From a virus: a stretch of DNA of 58,693 bases. The DNA lies in IMG/VR virus record IMGVR_UViG_3300036900_000119, positions 1-58,693 of that record; one strand, 5' to 3'. Numbering within the stretch: the stretch's first letter is position 1; the number at the start of each line of letters is the position of its first letter. Under the pieces are notes generated by a model. The model saw only the letters and a program-made list of their open reading frames with translations, was not told where the DNA came from and did not search any database. Made by a program: the position numbers and the translations under genes. Shown here one piece after another: positions 51,848 through 58,693 of the stretch.

Positions 51848-52431
51848 ACTTTTCGCGCACCCTTGCGGTCGTGTTCCGCCAAACGCGCCGCAGCGAACGT
51901 CCCCTCTCGTCGCCCCGCAAATGGCCGGGTGGGGTGCGCGCCTTTCCCCCGCAGCCGCTTCCTCAAGCCCCGTCACTCCAGCGGGCTGCCGCGTTTCTCC
52001 GTTCAAGCGAAACCGCGACGTTGCATCGTAATCTGAGGTGTGCGGGGGTTCTCCTGTTGGCCGCGAGCGCATTGGCCGCTCAACCGAGGCTGGTGACGCT
52101 CAAGGCGACCATTGACCCTTACGCCATTCCTCCTGGTGGCAGCAATTCGGTGGTGACTATCTATAAAAGCACGTCGCTTGGAACCGTGTGGTCCCCGCCA
52201 AAGCCCACCGCAATTTTCCCCGCCACCCGTACAAACCAGTCCTTTGCCGTCGTCGTGCCCAACAAGTTCCGGTTCTATTCCACGGCGACAGTGCAACCTT
52301 ACGGGGAGAGCGACCCATCCAACACCGTCACCAACGATTTAACTTCGCTCACTGCCGTTGTCAGCGTAAAACCATTAAGCCATGAAATTCGTCGCTTCAT
52401 TTCTACTCCTGCTCGCAGCGGCCATCGCTAA
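51844..52431 (+). CDS. Exported protein with possible internal signal peptide
   Basis: A 195-residue ORF beginning MNFSRTLAVVFRQTRRSERP at the ATG that overlaps the previous stop. The first 65 residues have an odd, Arg/Pro/Ser-rich composition. A typical signal peptide, RNLRCAGVLLLAASALAAQP, then appears at about residues 60-80, followed by a fibronectin-like beta domain (FYSTATVQPYGESDPSN). Either the true start is internal (a TTG near 52020) or the N-terminus is unusual. No ribosome site is clear. Confidence 0.5.
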   Translation: MNFSRTLAVVFRQTRRSERPLSSPRKWPGGVRAFPPQPLPQAPSLQRAAAFLRSSETATLHRNLRCAGVLLLAASALAAQPRLVTLKATIDPYAIPPGGSNSVVTIYKSTSLGTVWSPPKPTAIFPATRTNQSFAVVVPNKFRFYSTATVQPYGESDPSNTVTNDLTSLTAVVSVKPLSHEIRRFISTPARSGHR

Positions 52432-52438
52432 CCCGTGA
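52382..52438 (+). other. 18-codon signal-peptide-like minigene
   Basis: ATG at 52382 opens MKFVASFLLLLAAAIANP then TGA, i.e. a complete signal-peptide-like sequence with no mature protein. It overlaps out of frame with the end of the previous gene and lies seven bases before the next gene. It may be a decayed exported protein gene, a micropeptide or chance. Confidence 0.35.
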
Positions 52439-52444
52439 CTCACC

Positions 52445-52696
52445 ATGTCAATCGAACCTATCACTACGCTTGATCCTTCACCGGAGGAGTTTATCTCCAA
52501 AGTGCAGGCGCGTAATTCGCATTTAAGCGAACACGAGCGCGCCCTCTTGGACGCGGGGGAAATGCTTTGGGTTGTTCTCGCCAACGTCTCTGGTGGCGAT
52601 TGGGAAAAACAAACGTCAGAGTGGCAGTTGGCAGCCCGTCGTTGGGCAGATAACTTTCACGCCGTCGCATCCTCGATTAACGCAAAAGCGAGCTAA
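52445..52696 (+). CDS. Hypothetical helical protein
   Basis: An 83-residue protein starting MSIEPITTLDPSPEEFISKV, helical (HLSEHERALLDAGEMLWVVL). No signal peptide. It is the last plus-strand gene before the second HNH insertion. No family recognised. Confidence 0.65.
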   Translation: MSIEPITTLDPSPEEFISKVQARNSHLSEHERALLDAGEMLWVVLANVSGGDWEKQTSEWQLAARRWADNFHAVASSINAKAS

Positions 52697-53199
52697 ACAT
52701 GTGCCCATTTTTTGCGACGCATTATTTCTCCCACAGTGGTTGGGTGAATCCCAAAATCTTTTGCTAGGTCGGTATAGGAGATGTATTCACTTCGATACCT
52801 ACGCCTCATTAAAATGACCTGCTCGGCTGTCAACTTGGCCCATGGGCAATTATCACCGCGAAGTGTCCTTCCCTTTTTGAGCGCGTCTTGCATGTTGTCT
52901 TTTTGAGTGCCTATAAAAAGATGGTCAGGTCTACAGCATGGCGGATTGTCGCACTTATGCAGCACACTGAGACCAATCGGGATTACACCGAACGTGATGA
53001 ACCACGCAAAGCGGTGGGTTTGCCACTTCGGAACTCCCTGCCTTTGGCTTCCAGGAACGAAGCTTCCTCTGTTGTTGTGATCTCGAAATCCAGTCCAGAT
53101 CCAGCAACCGTCAGTCTTTTCAACCCAACTCCAAAAAAGGTTGATGATGCGAGTTTCGAATGGGATAGTCGGCCAAGGGACGATCTGAGTTTTGTTCAT
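52693..53199 (-). CDS. HNH endonuclease (HNH_3-like) with helix-turn-helix tail
   Basis: A 168-residue protein. The core HRFAWFITFGVIPIGLSVLH, KCDNPPCCRPDHLFIGTQKD, NMQDALKKGRT is the HNH_3-type fold with paired Cys and the active His. The C-terminal part LTAEQVILMRRRYRS and DLAKDFGIHPTTVGEIMRRK is a helix-turn-helix. Encoded against the surrounding genes, as for the HNH gene at 40995. Probably a selfish nicking or homing endonuclease. Confidence 0.92.
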   Translation of the reverse strand: MNKTQIVPWPTIPFETRIINLFWSWVEKTDGCWIWTGFRDHNNRGSFVPGSQRQGVPKWQTHRFAWFITFGVIPIGLSVLHKCDNPPCCRPDHLFIGTQKDNMQDALKKGRTLRGDNCPWAKLTAEQVILMRRRYRSEYISYTDLAKDFGIHPTTVGEIMRRKKWAHV

Positions 53200-53271
53200 T
53201 TCGTTTCTAGCGAGGGTCGCTCCTTACCGGGGAGCGGCTCTTGCGCTCGTGAATAATTAGCGGGAATTCAA

Positions 53272-53880
53272 ATGAAAACAACGATATTATCGCTCATTTT
53301 GATGTTGGTGAAGGTTACATCCAACGGTCAACTCATCCTAGCTTTCTCAGGAGAAAACAATTTGTCTGTAGGTCCAGGATGCGCCGGATACGATTTCGTT
53401 GAAGGCACGCTGCCACAAACTCTCGGGAGCCTCGGCGTTTGGGACGCAAGCGGCACTGGCTTGACCGAGTTGCACCGCGTCGGATTGTGGGACTTCTCCA
53501 CGCAAACGCTCTTGGCGTCCGTGGTGGTTGTACCTGGTACCGCCGTCGAGATTGGTTCATTCTGGTATCAGGCGCTCGCTGCGCCCGTCACGCTCGAAGC
53601 TGGCCACCATTACGTACTCGGAGCGCAATACTCGGACAACTCACTCGACCTCGCGGCCGGCAACGCCACCTCCGTGACGATAAACGGCATCGCACTTGGG
53701 GATGCTCGCTTGTCCAGCGGTACGGGATTTGAGTTTCCGGACCTCGACGTGTCGGGCGCAAACAGGGGATTTTTTGGGGCAAACGGAATTGGAACAGCCG
53801 TCCCCGAACCTCCAGCGTGGGGATTCGTCACCAGCGGCATAATGCTCGCCCTGGTGCTCTACCGGAGGGCAACGGTATGA
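53272..53880 (+). CDS. PEP-CTERM exported protein
   Basis: A 202-residue protein with an N-terminal hydrophobic export signal (MKTTILSLILMLVKVTSNGQ). The beta-rich body contains FVEGTLPQTLGSLGVWD and YVLGAQYSDNSLDLAAG, reminiscent of DUF4082-like domains. The C-terminus carries VPEPPAWGFVTSGIMLALVL followed by YRRATV: Pro-Glu-Pro, one hydrophobic helix and a basic tail. This is the PEP-CTERM sorting signal, processed by host exosortase in Verrucomicrobia and other bacteria. The mature protein should be tethered or released at the cell surface. Confidence 0.8.
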   Translation: MKTTILSLILMLVKVTSNGQLILAFSGENNLSVGPGCAGYDFVEGTLPQTLGSLGVWDASGTGLTELHRVGLWDFSTQTLLASVVVVPGTAVEIGSFWYQALAAPVTLEAGHHYVLGAQYSDNSLDLAAGNATSVTINGIALGDARLSSGTGFEFPDLDVSGANRGFFGANGIGTAVPEPPAWGFVTSGIMLALVLYRRATV

Positions 53881-54155
53881 TCCTGTTCATTCTCGGCATT
53901 AAAATGGCTATCCTGGTCAACACGCCAGATGATCCGATGACTATAAACTGGCGGGCTCACGCGATCATGGCGCAGCACGGCACCTACGAATGGTCCTACG
54001 ATGTGCCGTATTTCCGGCCAATGAAACCGTATTGGGTGATACGCGCTGACGAAGATGTGATACCGCCCGCCAATCGCCCGCCCGTTACCCCCGGTAACGA
54101 TCACGGCAACCGTCCAGTCGTTCCTCCGGGTATCCGTAACTACGCCACGCCATGA
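53877..54155 (+). CDS. Exported or membrane protein
   Basis: A 92-residue protein starting MILFILGIKMAILVNTPDDP; a short hydrophobic start, then YEWSYDVPYFRPMKPYWVIR and a Pro/Asn-rich tail. Overlaps the PEP-CTERM stop (ATGA). No family recognised. Confidence 0.55.
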   Translation: MILFILGIKMAILVNTPDDPMTINWRAHAIMAQHGTYEWSYDVPYFRPMKPYWVIRADEDVIPPANRPPVTPGNDHGNRPVVPPGIRNYATP

Positions 54156-54451
54156 CGCTCCAACGCTGGATCATCGTTGTTGGAGTGCTCGTGTTCGCCG
54201 TGTTCCGTCCGTCCATGCTCCGGAACGTCACGCTGCTTTCACAAGGGAACCCGGTTACGATCACGCTAGATTCTCCACTAGCGGGTAGCGTTGTCTCGAA
54301 TACTATCACGCTGCGCGCCACGGCTGGGAGTTCGGTCGCACCTATCTCAAGGGTGGAGTTCTACTGCGACGGAAAGCTGATCGGGATTGTGAACAGCAAC
54401 AACGTGCCTATACCCATTCCACCAACCGGATTCACAGTGACTGGACCGTAA
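54152..54451 (+). CDS. Exported Ig-like domain protein
   Basis: A 99-residue protein. Signal anchor QRWIIVVGVLVFAVFRPSML is followed by PVTITLDSPLAGSVVSNTIT and RVEFYCDGKLIG, the opening strands of a bacterial Ig-like domain that ends abruptly, so it may be a short or truncated domain. Same motif style (PVVTITSP) as the repeats of the protease at 21544. Confidence 0.65.
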   Translation: MTLQRWIIVVGVLVFAVFRPSMLRNVTLLSQGNPVTITLDSPLAGSVVSNTITLRATAGSSVAPISRVEFYCDGKLIGIVNSNNVPIPIPPTGFTVTGP

Positions 54452-54455
54452 CACC

Positions 54456-54686
54456 ATGACCATCGCAATAGACACGGAGCTGTGGGACCGTTGCACGAAA
54501 TTGATTGCCAGTGGATCTCTTCCCTCCAACGTGGACTCAGAGCTTCGGGACCGAATGACCGCTTACGCCGCGACGTGCTGGGTGGGGAAAGGCAAAAGGA
54601 AGTTGTCGAGAGTGCAGATCGAACGATTTCAAGAGTGTGAGGCGATTATGCGGAATATCTCGAAAGACGCTCGATCTTCACAATAG
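54456..54686 (+). CDS. Hypothetical helical protein
   Basis: A 76-residue protein starting MTIAIDTELWDRCTKLIASG. Charged helices with KGKRKLSRVQIERFQECEAI. Its last 41 bases overlap a convergent gene on the other strand. No family recognised. Confidence 0.6.
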   Translation: MTIAIDTELWDRCTKLIASGSLPSNVDSELRDRMTAYAATCWVGKGKRKLSRVQIERFQECEAIMRNISKDARSSQ

Positions 54687-55005
54687 TCCCTTCATCGTGC
54701 CCCGCTAAGACTTGCCCGTAGATGAATCGGATGCGCTTGTCGCCGTCGTCGATCCTAAGCCATTCTGCTATGGCGTCCCTCAGAGCTTTGTTTCCGGCTT
54801 CGCTGTTATCGTCGTCTTGAATGCGGTAGCGGCAGGAGATGATTGACACGCGGTATTCCACGCCAGCTTGGCGACTATGTTCTGCTGGTGCGTCTTTTTC
54901 CAGTGCTGGCGCAGTGTTTTGTTCGCGCTTTGACCCACCCACGGCACCCACACCAGCAGCACGTTTGCGTTGCCATTCGGCATATTGCTCGCTTGTCCAG
55001 CGCAT
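54646..55005 (-). CDS. RusA-like protein
   Basis: A 119-residue protein starting MRWTSEQYAEWQRKRAAGVG. The second half, RIQDDDNSEAGNKALRDAIA and IDDGDKRIRFIYGQVLAGHD followed by EGTIVKIERL, resembles RusA-type Holliday-junction resolvases and related phage proteins (Asp-Asp-Asp-Asn and paired acidic residues). Proximity to ERF and YqaJ supports a recombination role. The N-terminal extension is basic. Resolvase activity is inferred only. Confidence 0.65.
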   Translation of the reverse strand: MRWTSEQYAEWQRKRAAGVGAVGGSKREQNTAPALEKDAPAEHSRQAGVEYRVSIISCRYRIQDDDNSEAGNKALRDAIAEWLRIDDGDKRIRFIYGQVLAGHDEGTIVKIERLSRYSA

Positions 55006-55254
55006 CTAAGCAACCTTTGGGAGTTCAGGTTGATCGACCTTAGGCTTTCGTTTCTTAGGGACCCCGCGAGCCTTCGGGCGCGACGAATCGTTGAGCGTCA
55101 GGATGGCTAGGATGGCATCCTTATCCTCTACGATGTCTGCCGCTTTTATCGGCTCCCCAAGCAGAGCCGCTATTTCAACTGTTTGCGCCTCGGCTAACGT
55201 GCTGTAGCACTTTCCATCGCTTGCCTTGTATGATCTCTCGTAGGTGATTGCCAT
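55006..55254 (-). CDS. Hypothetical protein
   Basis: An 82-residue protein starting MAITYERSYKASDGKCYSTL (start chosen because the 31-codon upstream extension has poor composition). TVEIAALLGEPIKAADIVED and a basic tail (KKRKPKVDQPELPKVA). Similar short proteins are common in phage recombination operons. No function known. Confidence 0.6.
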   Translation of the reverse strand: MAITYERSYKASDGKCYSTLAEAQTVEIAALLGEPIKAADIVEDKDAILAILTLNDSSRPKARGVPKKRKPKVDQPELPKVA

Positions 55255-55262
55255 AATTTTGT

Positions 55263-55427
55263 TTACCGTCGTTTTAACCAAAGCTTCCTCTTCTCCCGCA
55301 GCCGTTGCATCCCCAGCCTCGCCATATCCCGATTGATCTGCGCCCACGTCGGAGCGTGCGGATTGAACGAGATCCAGCCATGTTCTAAGGCTACGCGCAC
55401 GATGGCTTGTGCTTCCTCGGTGGTCAC
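55263..55427 (-). CDS. Hypothetical protein
   Basis: A 54-residue protein with GTG start (MTTEEAQAIVRVALEHGWIS). The GTG overlaps the stop of the gene upstream, so this short form is preferred over a longer ORF starting 23 codons earlier. Ends KRKLWLKRR, a basic tail. Confidence 0.6.
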   Translation of the reverse strand: MTTEEAQAIVRVALEHGWISFNPHAPTWAQINRDMARLGMQRLREKRKLWLKRR

Positions 55428-55588
55428 GTCTCCTCCAACACGGACACCAGATCTAAGCGCGCCTTGTGCCGTTTGTTCCACGGTATCTTGCACCACGCCC
55501 TACGCTGATCTCGCAGTGTTCCCCCGCTGCGTTGCGGGTCGATGTGGTTCACGGCTTTACGAATGAGTCTGCACGTTTTCTGGTTCAT
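55424..55588 (-). CDS. Small hypothetical protein
   Basis: A 54-residue basic ORF recovered from the GTGA overlap with the next gene: MNQKTCRLIRKAVNHIDPQR, then GGTLRDQRRAWCKIPWNKRH. The Lys/Arg content and conserved-looking Trp/Pro motif suggest a small nucleic-acid-associated protein; I cannot name the family. Confidence 0.6.
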   Translation of the reverse strand: MNQKTCRLIRKAVNHIDPQRSGGTLRDQRRAWCKIPWNKRHKARLDLVSVLEET

Positions 55589-55591
55589 AAA

Positions 55592-56032
55592 TTAGCCGAC
55601 TGCTTGCCTGAGTTTCTCCAGTGCGCTCTTGACGTATTCAGATGCGGGCTTTGATGCATCACCCACCTGCGCGCATTGCGGGCACGCTAAGGGCCTAGCC
55701 TGCGCCACCACGCGGTCTTTGGGCGAAGGTTGGGGTTTGGTGTTGCGACGTTCGGCCAACGCCGTCGAATGCTCATCCTGAAATGTCTGCAAGTCTCCAA
55801 TGAGTGTGCGCCACTTGAGCGCCCCCTCGCGGCGGTGCCCTTCCCGAATGCCGCGCTTGATCCACAAAATCGTTTCCTCAAGGTTGATAAGCGTGAAACC
55901 AGCATCAAGGAAGGCTTTCCACCCTTGCTCGCGGCCAGTAACTACGCCCGATGATTGGAACGCCCTGTCCGTGAGCTTTTGGAACGCGAGGTCCAATCGG
56001 TCGATGGCAAGCTGTAGTTCTGGAGTAGGCAT
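55592..56032 (-). CDS. Hypothetical protein with zinc pair
   Basis: A 146-residue protein starting MPTPELQLAIDRLDLAFQKL, with FLDAGFTLINLEETILWIKR and a CPQC pair near the C-terminus. Located between recombination genes; no family recognised. A gap of 82 bases separates it from the YqaJ gene. Confidence 0.6.
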   Translation of the reverse strand: MPTPELQLAIDRLDLAFQKLTDRAFQSSGVVTGREQGWKAFLDAGFTLINLEETILWIKRGIREGHRREGALKWRTLIGDLQTFQDEHSTALAERRNTKPQPSPKDRVVAQARPLACPQCAQVGDASKPASEYVKSALEKLRQAVG

Positions 56033-56114
56033 AAGGTTAAACGGGGCTTCCGGTAATCAGGATGCACATCCCGGCGCGACGGTGGTATTAGCAAGCGCCC
56101 ACTGCCCCGCAAAA

Positions 56115-56798
56115 TTAGCTTGGCATCATGCTCTCGTGCTCTTGTTGAGGTTTCGGATTCTGAGCCTTCCAGTCGCGCCCTGGACCACCGTTAAGCTTAA
56201 CCAGATGCGCCGTAGCTGACTCGATCATTTTCAGCAGCGTGCTCACGCAAAATGCGATGTTGGTTTGGATCTCATCGTCCCTCTGAACTTCAAGCAGCAG
56301 CATTGGGAAGTGGCGGCGGTAACTCAAGAAACGCCACGATTTACGCCCGGTCACGAACATTGACGCATGGACTTGCTGAACGTAATCGCTCGGAACCTCG
56401 CCTTGGAGCAAGTATTTCGTGTGAACCTCAGCCGTTGGGCATTTGATCTCAATGCCGGAATCTTCGCCGATTAAGCCGTCTGGAGAGCACCCAACCTGTC
56501 CTGTATCGTCGGTGATGAACGCCACGCGCTGCACCTGCACCCCTGTCTCAAACTCAAAAGCCGGTATCGCTTCTTCCTCTCGGAACTTTCCAAAGTCCAT
56601 GTCGATGCTGTTGAACCCTGGAAGCGGTCCCGACCAACGCTCGGCCACTTTGCGGGCGATGTAGCTCTTAATCATTTGCCCTTTGCGAAGCTCGAAGTCC
56701 GTTGTCAGGAAGCAATCAAACTCGCTTGCCGTGACCACACCCGCTCTTGCGCTCAACCATTCGAGCGAGTTTTGTCCGAACCCGGTGTGGATCTTCAT
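56115..56798 (-). CDS. YqaJ-type (lambda exonuclease family) nuclease
   Basis: A 227-residue protein. The catalytic core is GQVGCSPDGLIGEDSG (Asp) and GIEIKCPTAEVHTKYLL (Glu-x-Lys) followed by PSDYVQQVHASMFVTGRKSW, the alpha/beta PD-(D/E)XK fold of YqaJ and lambda Exo. It should resect DNA 5'-3' to feed the annealase encoded just upstream; the start overlaps the ERF stop. Together they form a phage recombineering-type pair. Confidence 0.92.
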   Translation of the reverse strand: MKIHTGFGQNSLEWLSARAGVVTASEFDCFLTTDFELRKGQMIKSYIARKVAERWSGPLPGFNSIDMDFGKFREEEAIPAFEFETGVQVQRVAFITDDTGQVGCSPDGLIGEDSGIEIKCPTAEVHTKYLLQGEVPSDYVQQVHASMFVTGRKSWRFLSYRRHFPMLLLEVQRDDEIQTNIAFCVSTLLKMIESATAHLVKLNGGPGRDWKAQNPKPQQEHESMMPS

Positions 56799-57541
56799 CG
56801 GCCTGCCCGTTCCTTTCTGGAAAGCAGCGAATCGAGGATCTCGTATTTGGTGGCGGCAATGTCCGCGAATGTCTCGGAACTGGCCAATTTGAGGAACGCT
56901 GCCCGGTCACTGTTAGTTTCAGAAACGCGCCGTTCAAGCTCGTCGGCCTGTTCTGGTGTGATCTTGCCGCCCATCATGCCAGCGTCATCCTCTTGACGCC
57001 TGACGATGTTGAGCGCATCACAGAATGCCTCGCGCTGCGCTACCGTGCCGGCCGATGAGTCGGCTTGGGTGGTTGTTGCTCCCGGTGGACCGCTCCCGAT
57101 TCTAACCGTGAACTCGTTGGTGAAGGCGTGGCCGTCGTCGTGAGTCAGAACGCACGAAACTGTTTCCCGATCTGCTTCGAGGCGCTGAGAGAATCGGACG
57201 CTGAACCCGTATTTCGTGAGCAGCGGTTGAGCCTGAGCCATGATCTGCTCGTACTTGGCATACTTGTAACGGACCTCCCCGTTGCGCCCAGGCACGGCTT
57301 GCATCGCCACGATCTGCTTCGCCTCGGCCTGCATCTCGCGCAACGCTTGGCTCGCGCTTCTGGCGCTTTTCCTGTCCTCCATGCGCTCGTAGAGCATGAC
57401 GATCTCTTTGACCGCATTGACATTCTCAGCGGTGACGCCCTTCTCGATCACAGCTTGGAGCATGTCGGCCACCACTGGCTCACGACGAGCTGGAACTTCT
57501 GCATCCAACCGTTGCACCGCCTGCTTTGCGTCCATGCTCAT
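56795..57541 (-). CDS. erf: ERF-family single-strand annealing protein
   Basis: A 248-residue protein. The block YKYAKYEQIMAQAQPLLTKY, then FSVRF and VSCVLTHDDGHAFTNEFTV, and TVAQREAFCDALNIV with Gly-rich turn before it, follow the ERF-family layout. N-terminal helices are basic. Binds and anneals single-stranded DNA with the YqaJ nuclease encoded next. ATG overlaps the previous stop. Confidence 0.9.
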   Translation of the reverse strand: MSMDAKQAVQRLDAEVPARREPVVADMLQAVIEKGVTAENVNAVKEIVMLYERMEDRKSARSASQALREMQAEAKQIVAMQAVPGRNGEVRYKYAKYEQIMAQAQPLLTKYGFSVRFSQRLEADRETVSCVLTHDDGHAFTNEFTVRIGSGPPGATTTQADSSAGTVAQREAFCDALNIVRRQEDDAGMMGGKITPEQADELERRVSETNSDRAAFLKLASSETFADIAATKYEILDSLLSRKERAGR

Positions 57542-57729
57542 ACCGTCGCCTCCAACACCTTCGAGAGCTGCTCAATGCAACCGCCGTAAGTGTTCATGTA
57601 GGCCCACGACACTTGCCCGCTTTCAGAGTTTTCCTTGCCTTTGGAAACAAGCATAGCGTAATTTTCTCTGTGCATGTCACGGAGGCGTTTTCAATCGTTC
57701 AAGAGTGGCTCAAAATCGGATTGGCTCAT
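57538..57729 (-). pseudogene. Small gene split by an in-frame TGA
   Basis: The gene would start at the ATG at 57729, which overlaps the stop of the gene upstream. After 12 codons (MSQSDFEPLLND) there is TGA at 57693-57691, and the same frame then continues open through KRLRDMHRENYAMLVSKGKE to a stop at 57538. An internal ATG at 57675 gives a 45-residue product. Either the stop is a mutation or sequencing error, or translation restarts at the internal ATG. The stop cannot mean general TGA recoding, since many genes here end in TGA. Confidence 0.55.
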
Positions 57730-57950
57730 ACGACACCTTCCTTCTTCATTTCCTTGAGCATGTTAAGCCGGTTCCATTCCTTGCACCACGCCTCGCGGGC
57801 GTGCTCGTATGGCTTTTGCAACTCTTCGAGTTCCTTGGCGCGCAGCGTCACGACTTCGTAGAGCATTTTCTCGCGTGCGGCGCACAGCTCGATTTTCTCA
57901 TCGAGCGATTTCGGTTGCACCTGATCCGGTGCGGGTGTATCAGTGTTCAT
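57726..57950 (-). CDS. Hypothetical coiled-coil protein
   Basis: A 74-residue protein starting MNTDTPAPDQVQPKSLDEKI (a start 12 codons earlier lacks support). Charged helix KIELCAAREKMLYEVVTLRA. Its stop overlaps the start of the interrupted gene downstream. Separated from the DUF6745 stop by 53 bases. No family recognised. Confidence 0.65.
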   Translation of the reverse strand: MNTDTPAPDQVQPKSLDEKIELCAAREKMLYEVVTLRAKELEELQKPYEHAREAWCKEWNRLNMLKEMKKEGVV

Positions 57951-58003
57951 AGTGGTTTGGTTTAGCCCCGGTGCGTGCCGGGACATTTTTGTTTCTACTT
58001 ATT

Positions 58004-58693
58004 TTATGTTTGCATTGCTGGTTTGTAGTCTTCCTCTTTTTGTCCGAAAGTCCACGCAACGGCCTGCTTTGCCCGTTGCATATCTGGCGGAACAAATAAG
58101 AAGTAGTCCTTGAACGACCCGTCAGGCTCAGGCGTGGAATTGATAACCTTCACGACCTTACGGTCGGCAGAAGGAATCGAATATAACACCCCGAAGTCAT
58201 CGGAGTGATCCTGCTTGGCTTGCGCTTCATCCAGCAACCGCGCTGCTCCAACACGCTGAATCATCACTTGCCGAATCTCTTGGTTCTGCTCGTTTTGGAT
58301 TTCGGGCCACTTGAGCTTTTCTGGCTTCATAATTATCTGCTTTGGCACGCGAACTCCATGCCAAGCGTAAATCTCCCACCCATCCGGGTAAGCGACGGCA
58401 GGACCGTTCTCACAGTGGATGCGATTGCGTGTGTCTTGTTTTACGCAACTTGTCCGATCACTAATCCAGCATAACTTATCGTGAGGTAAAAACCATCCAG
58501 CCGACTCGGTTACAGCCGTCAATCCTTTCAGTTTTTTGGTCTCGTTTTCGAGTGCGCAAACCTCTCGAAAAAAAGCATAGAACCCAATCCAGTTCGCATC
58601 GTGTTGCCCGTATACGCTGTCCCGAACGCTGTCCCAAACGCTGGCCCCAACGCTGGCCCAAACGCTGTCCCCAACGCTGTCCCGAACGCTGTC
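58004..58693 (-). CDS. DUF6745-type protein, C-terminal part (continues from 711-1)
   Basis: The reading frame comes in from the repeat array, runs through [20 protein letters not shown] and SAGWFLPHDKLCWISDR, and ends at 58004. This last 200-residue domain matches the DUF6745 family: RIHCENGPAVAYPDGWEIYA, WHGVRVPKQIIMKPEKLKWP, RQVMIQRVGAARLL and STPEPDGSFKDYFLFVPPDM with VAWTFGQKEEDYKP at the end. A TTG at 58522 has no ribosome site; the frame and family N-terminus show it is not the true start. Full protein is 424 residues. Bases 58568-58693 duplicate 1-126. Confidence 0.9.
   Translation of the reverse strand, partial: DSVRDSVGDSVWASVGASVWDSVRDSVYGQHDANWIGFYAFFREVCALENETKKLKGLTAVTESAGWFLPHDKLCWISDRTSCVKQDTRNRIHCENGPAVAYPDGWEIYAWHGVRVPKQIIMKPEKLKWPEIQNEQNQEIRQVMIQRVGAARLLDEAQAKQDHSDDFGVLYSIPSADRKVVKVINSTPEPDGSFKDYFLFVPPDMQRAKQAVAWTFGQKEEDYKPAMQT
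58568..58693. repeat. Direct terminal repeat, right copy
   Basis: Exact copy of bases 1-126, including the start of the 12-bp array. The two copies let the ends be joined, giving a circular map of about 58,567 bp in which the DUF6745 gene is whole. Confidence 0.97.

Noticed and set aside
58522-58522. TTG start giving a 172-residue DUF6745 fragment
   Set aside because: The frame stays open upstream with family sequence and no ribosome site; the fragment only results from the end of the window.

Overview
The window is a complete or nearly complete tailed-phage genome. Its first 126 bases recur exactly as its last 126 bases (1-126 = 58568-58693), as expected of a circular or circularly permuted assembly with a unique length of about 58,567 bp. 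A terminase, a podovirus-type portal, a scaffold-like protein, a capsid candidate and long internal virion proteins are present. No tape measure, sheath, integrase, DNA polymerase or RNA polymerase was recognised, so a podovirus-like virion and reliance on host replication are the best reading. The host is probably a Verrucomicrobium-like bacterium. This is inference from exported proteins rich in Thr-Asn, a PEP-CTERM sorting tail and several cleavable signal peptides.

Layout. (1) 54.6-58.6 kb joined to 0-1.2 kb, minus strand: recombination genes (ERF annealase, YqaJ exonuclease, a RusA-like protein), then across the artificial ends a conserved pair: a QGD-motif small protein and a 424-residue DUF6745-type protein whose centre is 36 tetrapeptides encoded by a 12-bp tandem repeat. 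(2) 1.3-3.3 kb, plus: ASCH protein and small overlapping ORFs. (3) 3.9-7.0 kb, minus: a string of overlapping small early genes ending in an ArdC-type N-terminal domain. (4) 7.0-7.3 kb: divergent control region with TGTCTTG boxes. (5) 7.3-12.2 kb, plus: small genes, a long non-coding stretch, RNA ligase and helix-turn-helix replication-type proteins. (6) 12.1-28.6 kb, minus: virion genes: two tiny conserved ORFs, ejection-type proteins, a GNAT acetyltransferase, tail and fibre proteins, a secreted subtilisin with Ig-like repeats and a collagen-like fibre. (7) 28.6-28.8 kb: divergent promoter region. (8) 28.8-54.7 kb, plus: terminase, a glycosyltransferase/methyltransferase block, portal, scaffold, capsid, a pectate-lyase-like spike, membrane/lysis candidates, then about 6 kb of small exported proteins including a lipoprotein and a PEP-CTERM protein. 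Two HNH endonuclease genes sit backwards in this arm.

How it fits together. Two divergent virion operons leave the 28.6 kb control region. The early/recombination arms lie on the other side of the circle. Start codons overlapping the preceding stop (ATGA or GTGA) run through almost every operon and were used to choose starts and to recover genes of 41-55 codons. The most unusual content is the DUF6745 module with its expanded coding repeat, the secreted protease and signal-peptide-bearing fibres inside the tail operon, and the cassette of exported proteins. All functions are assigned by reading motifs; no database search was possible.
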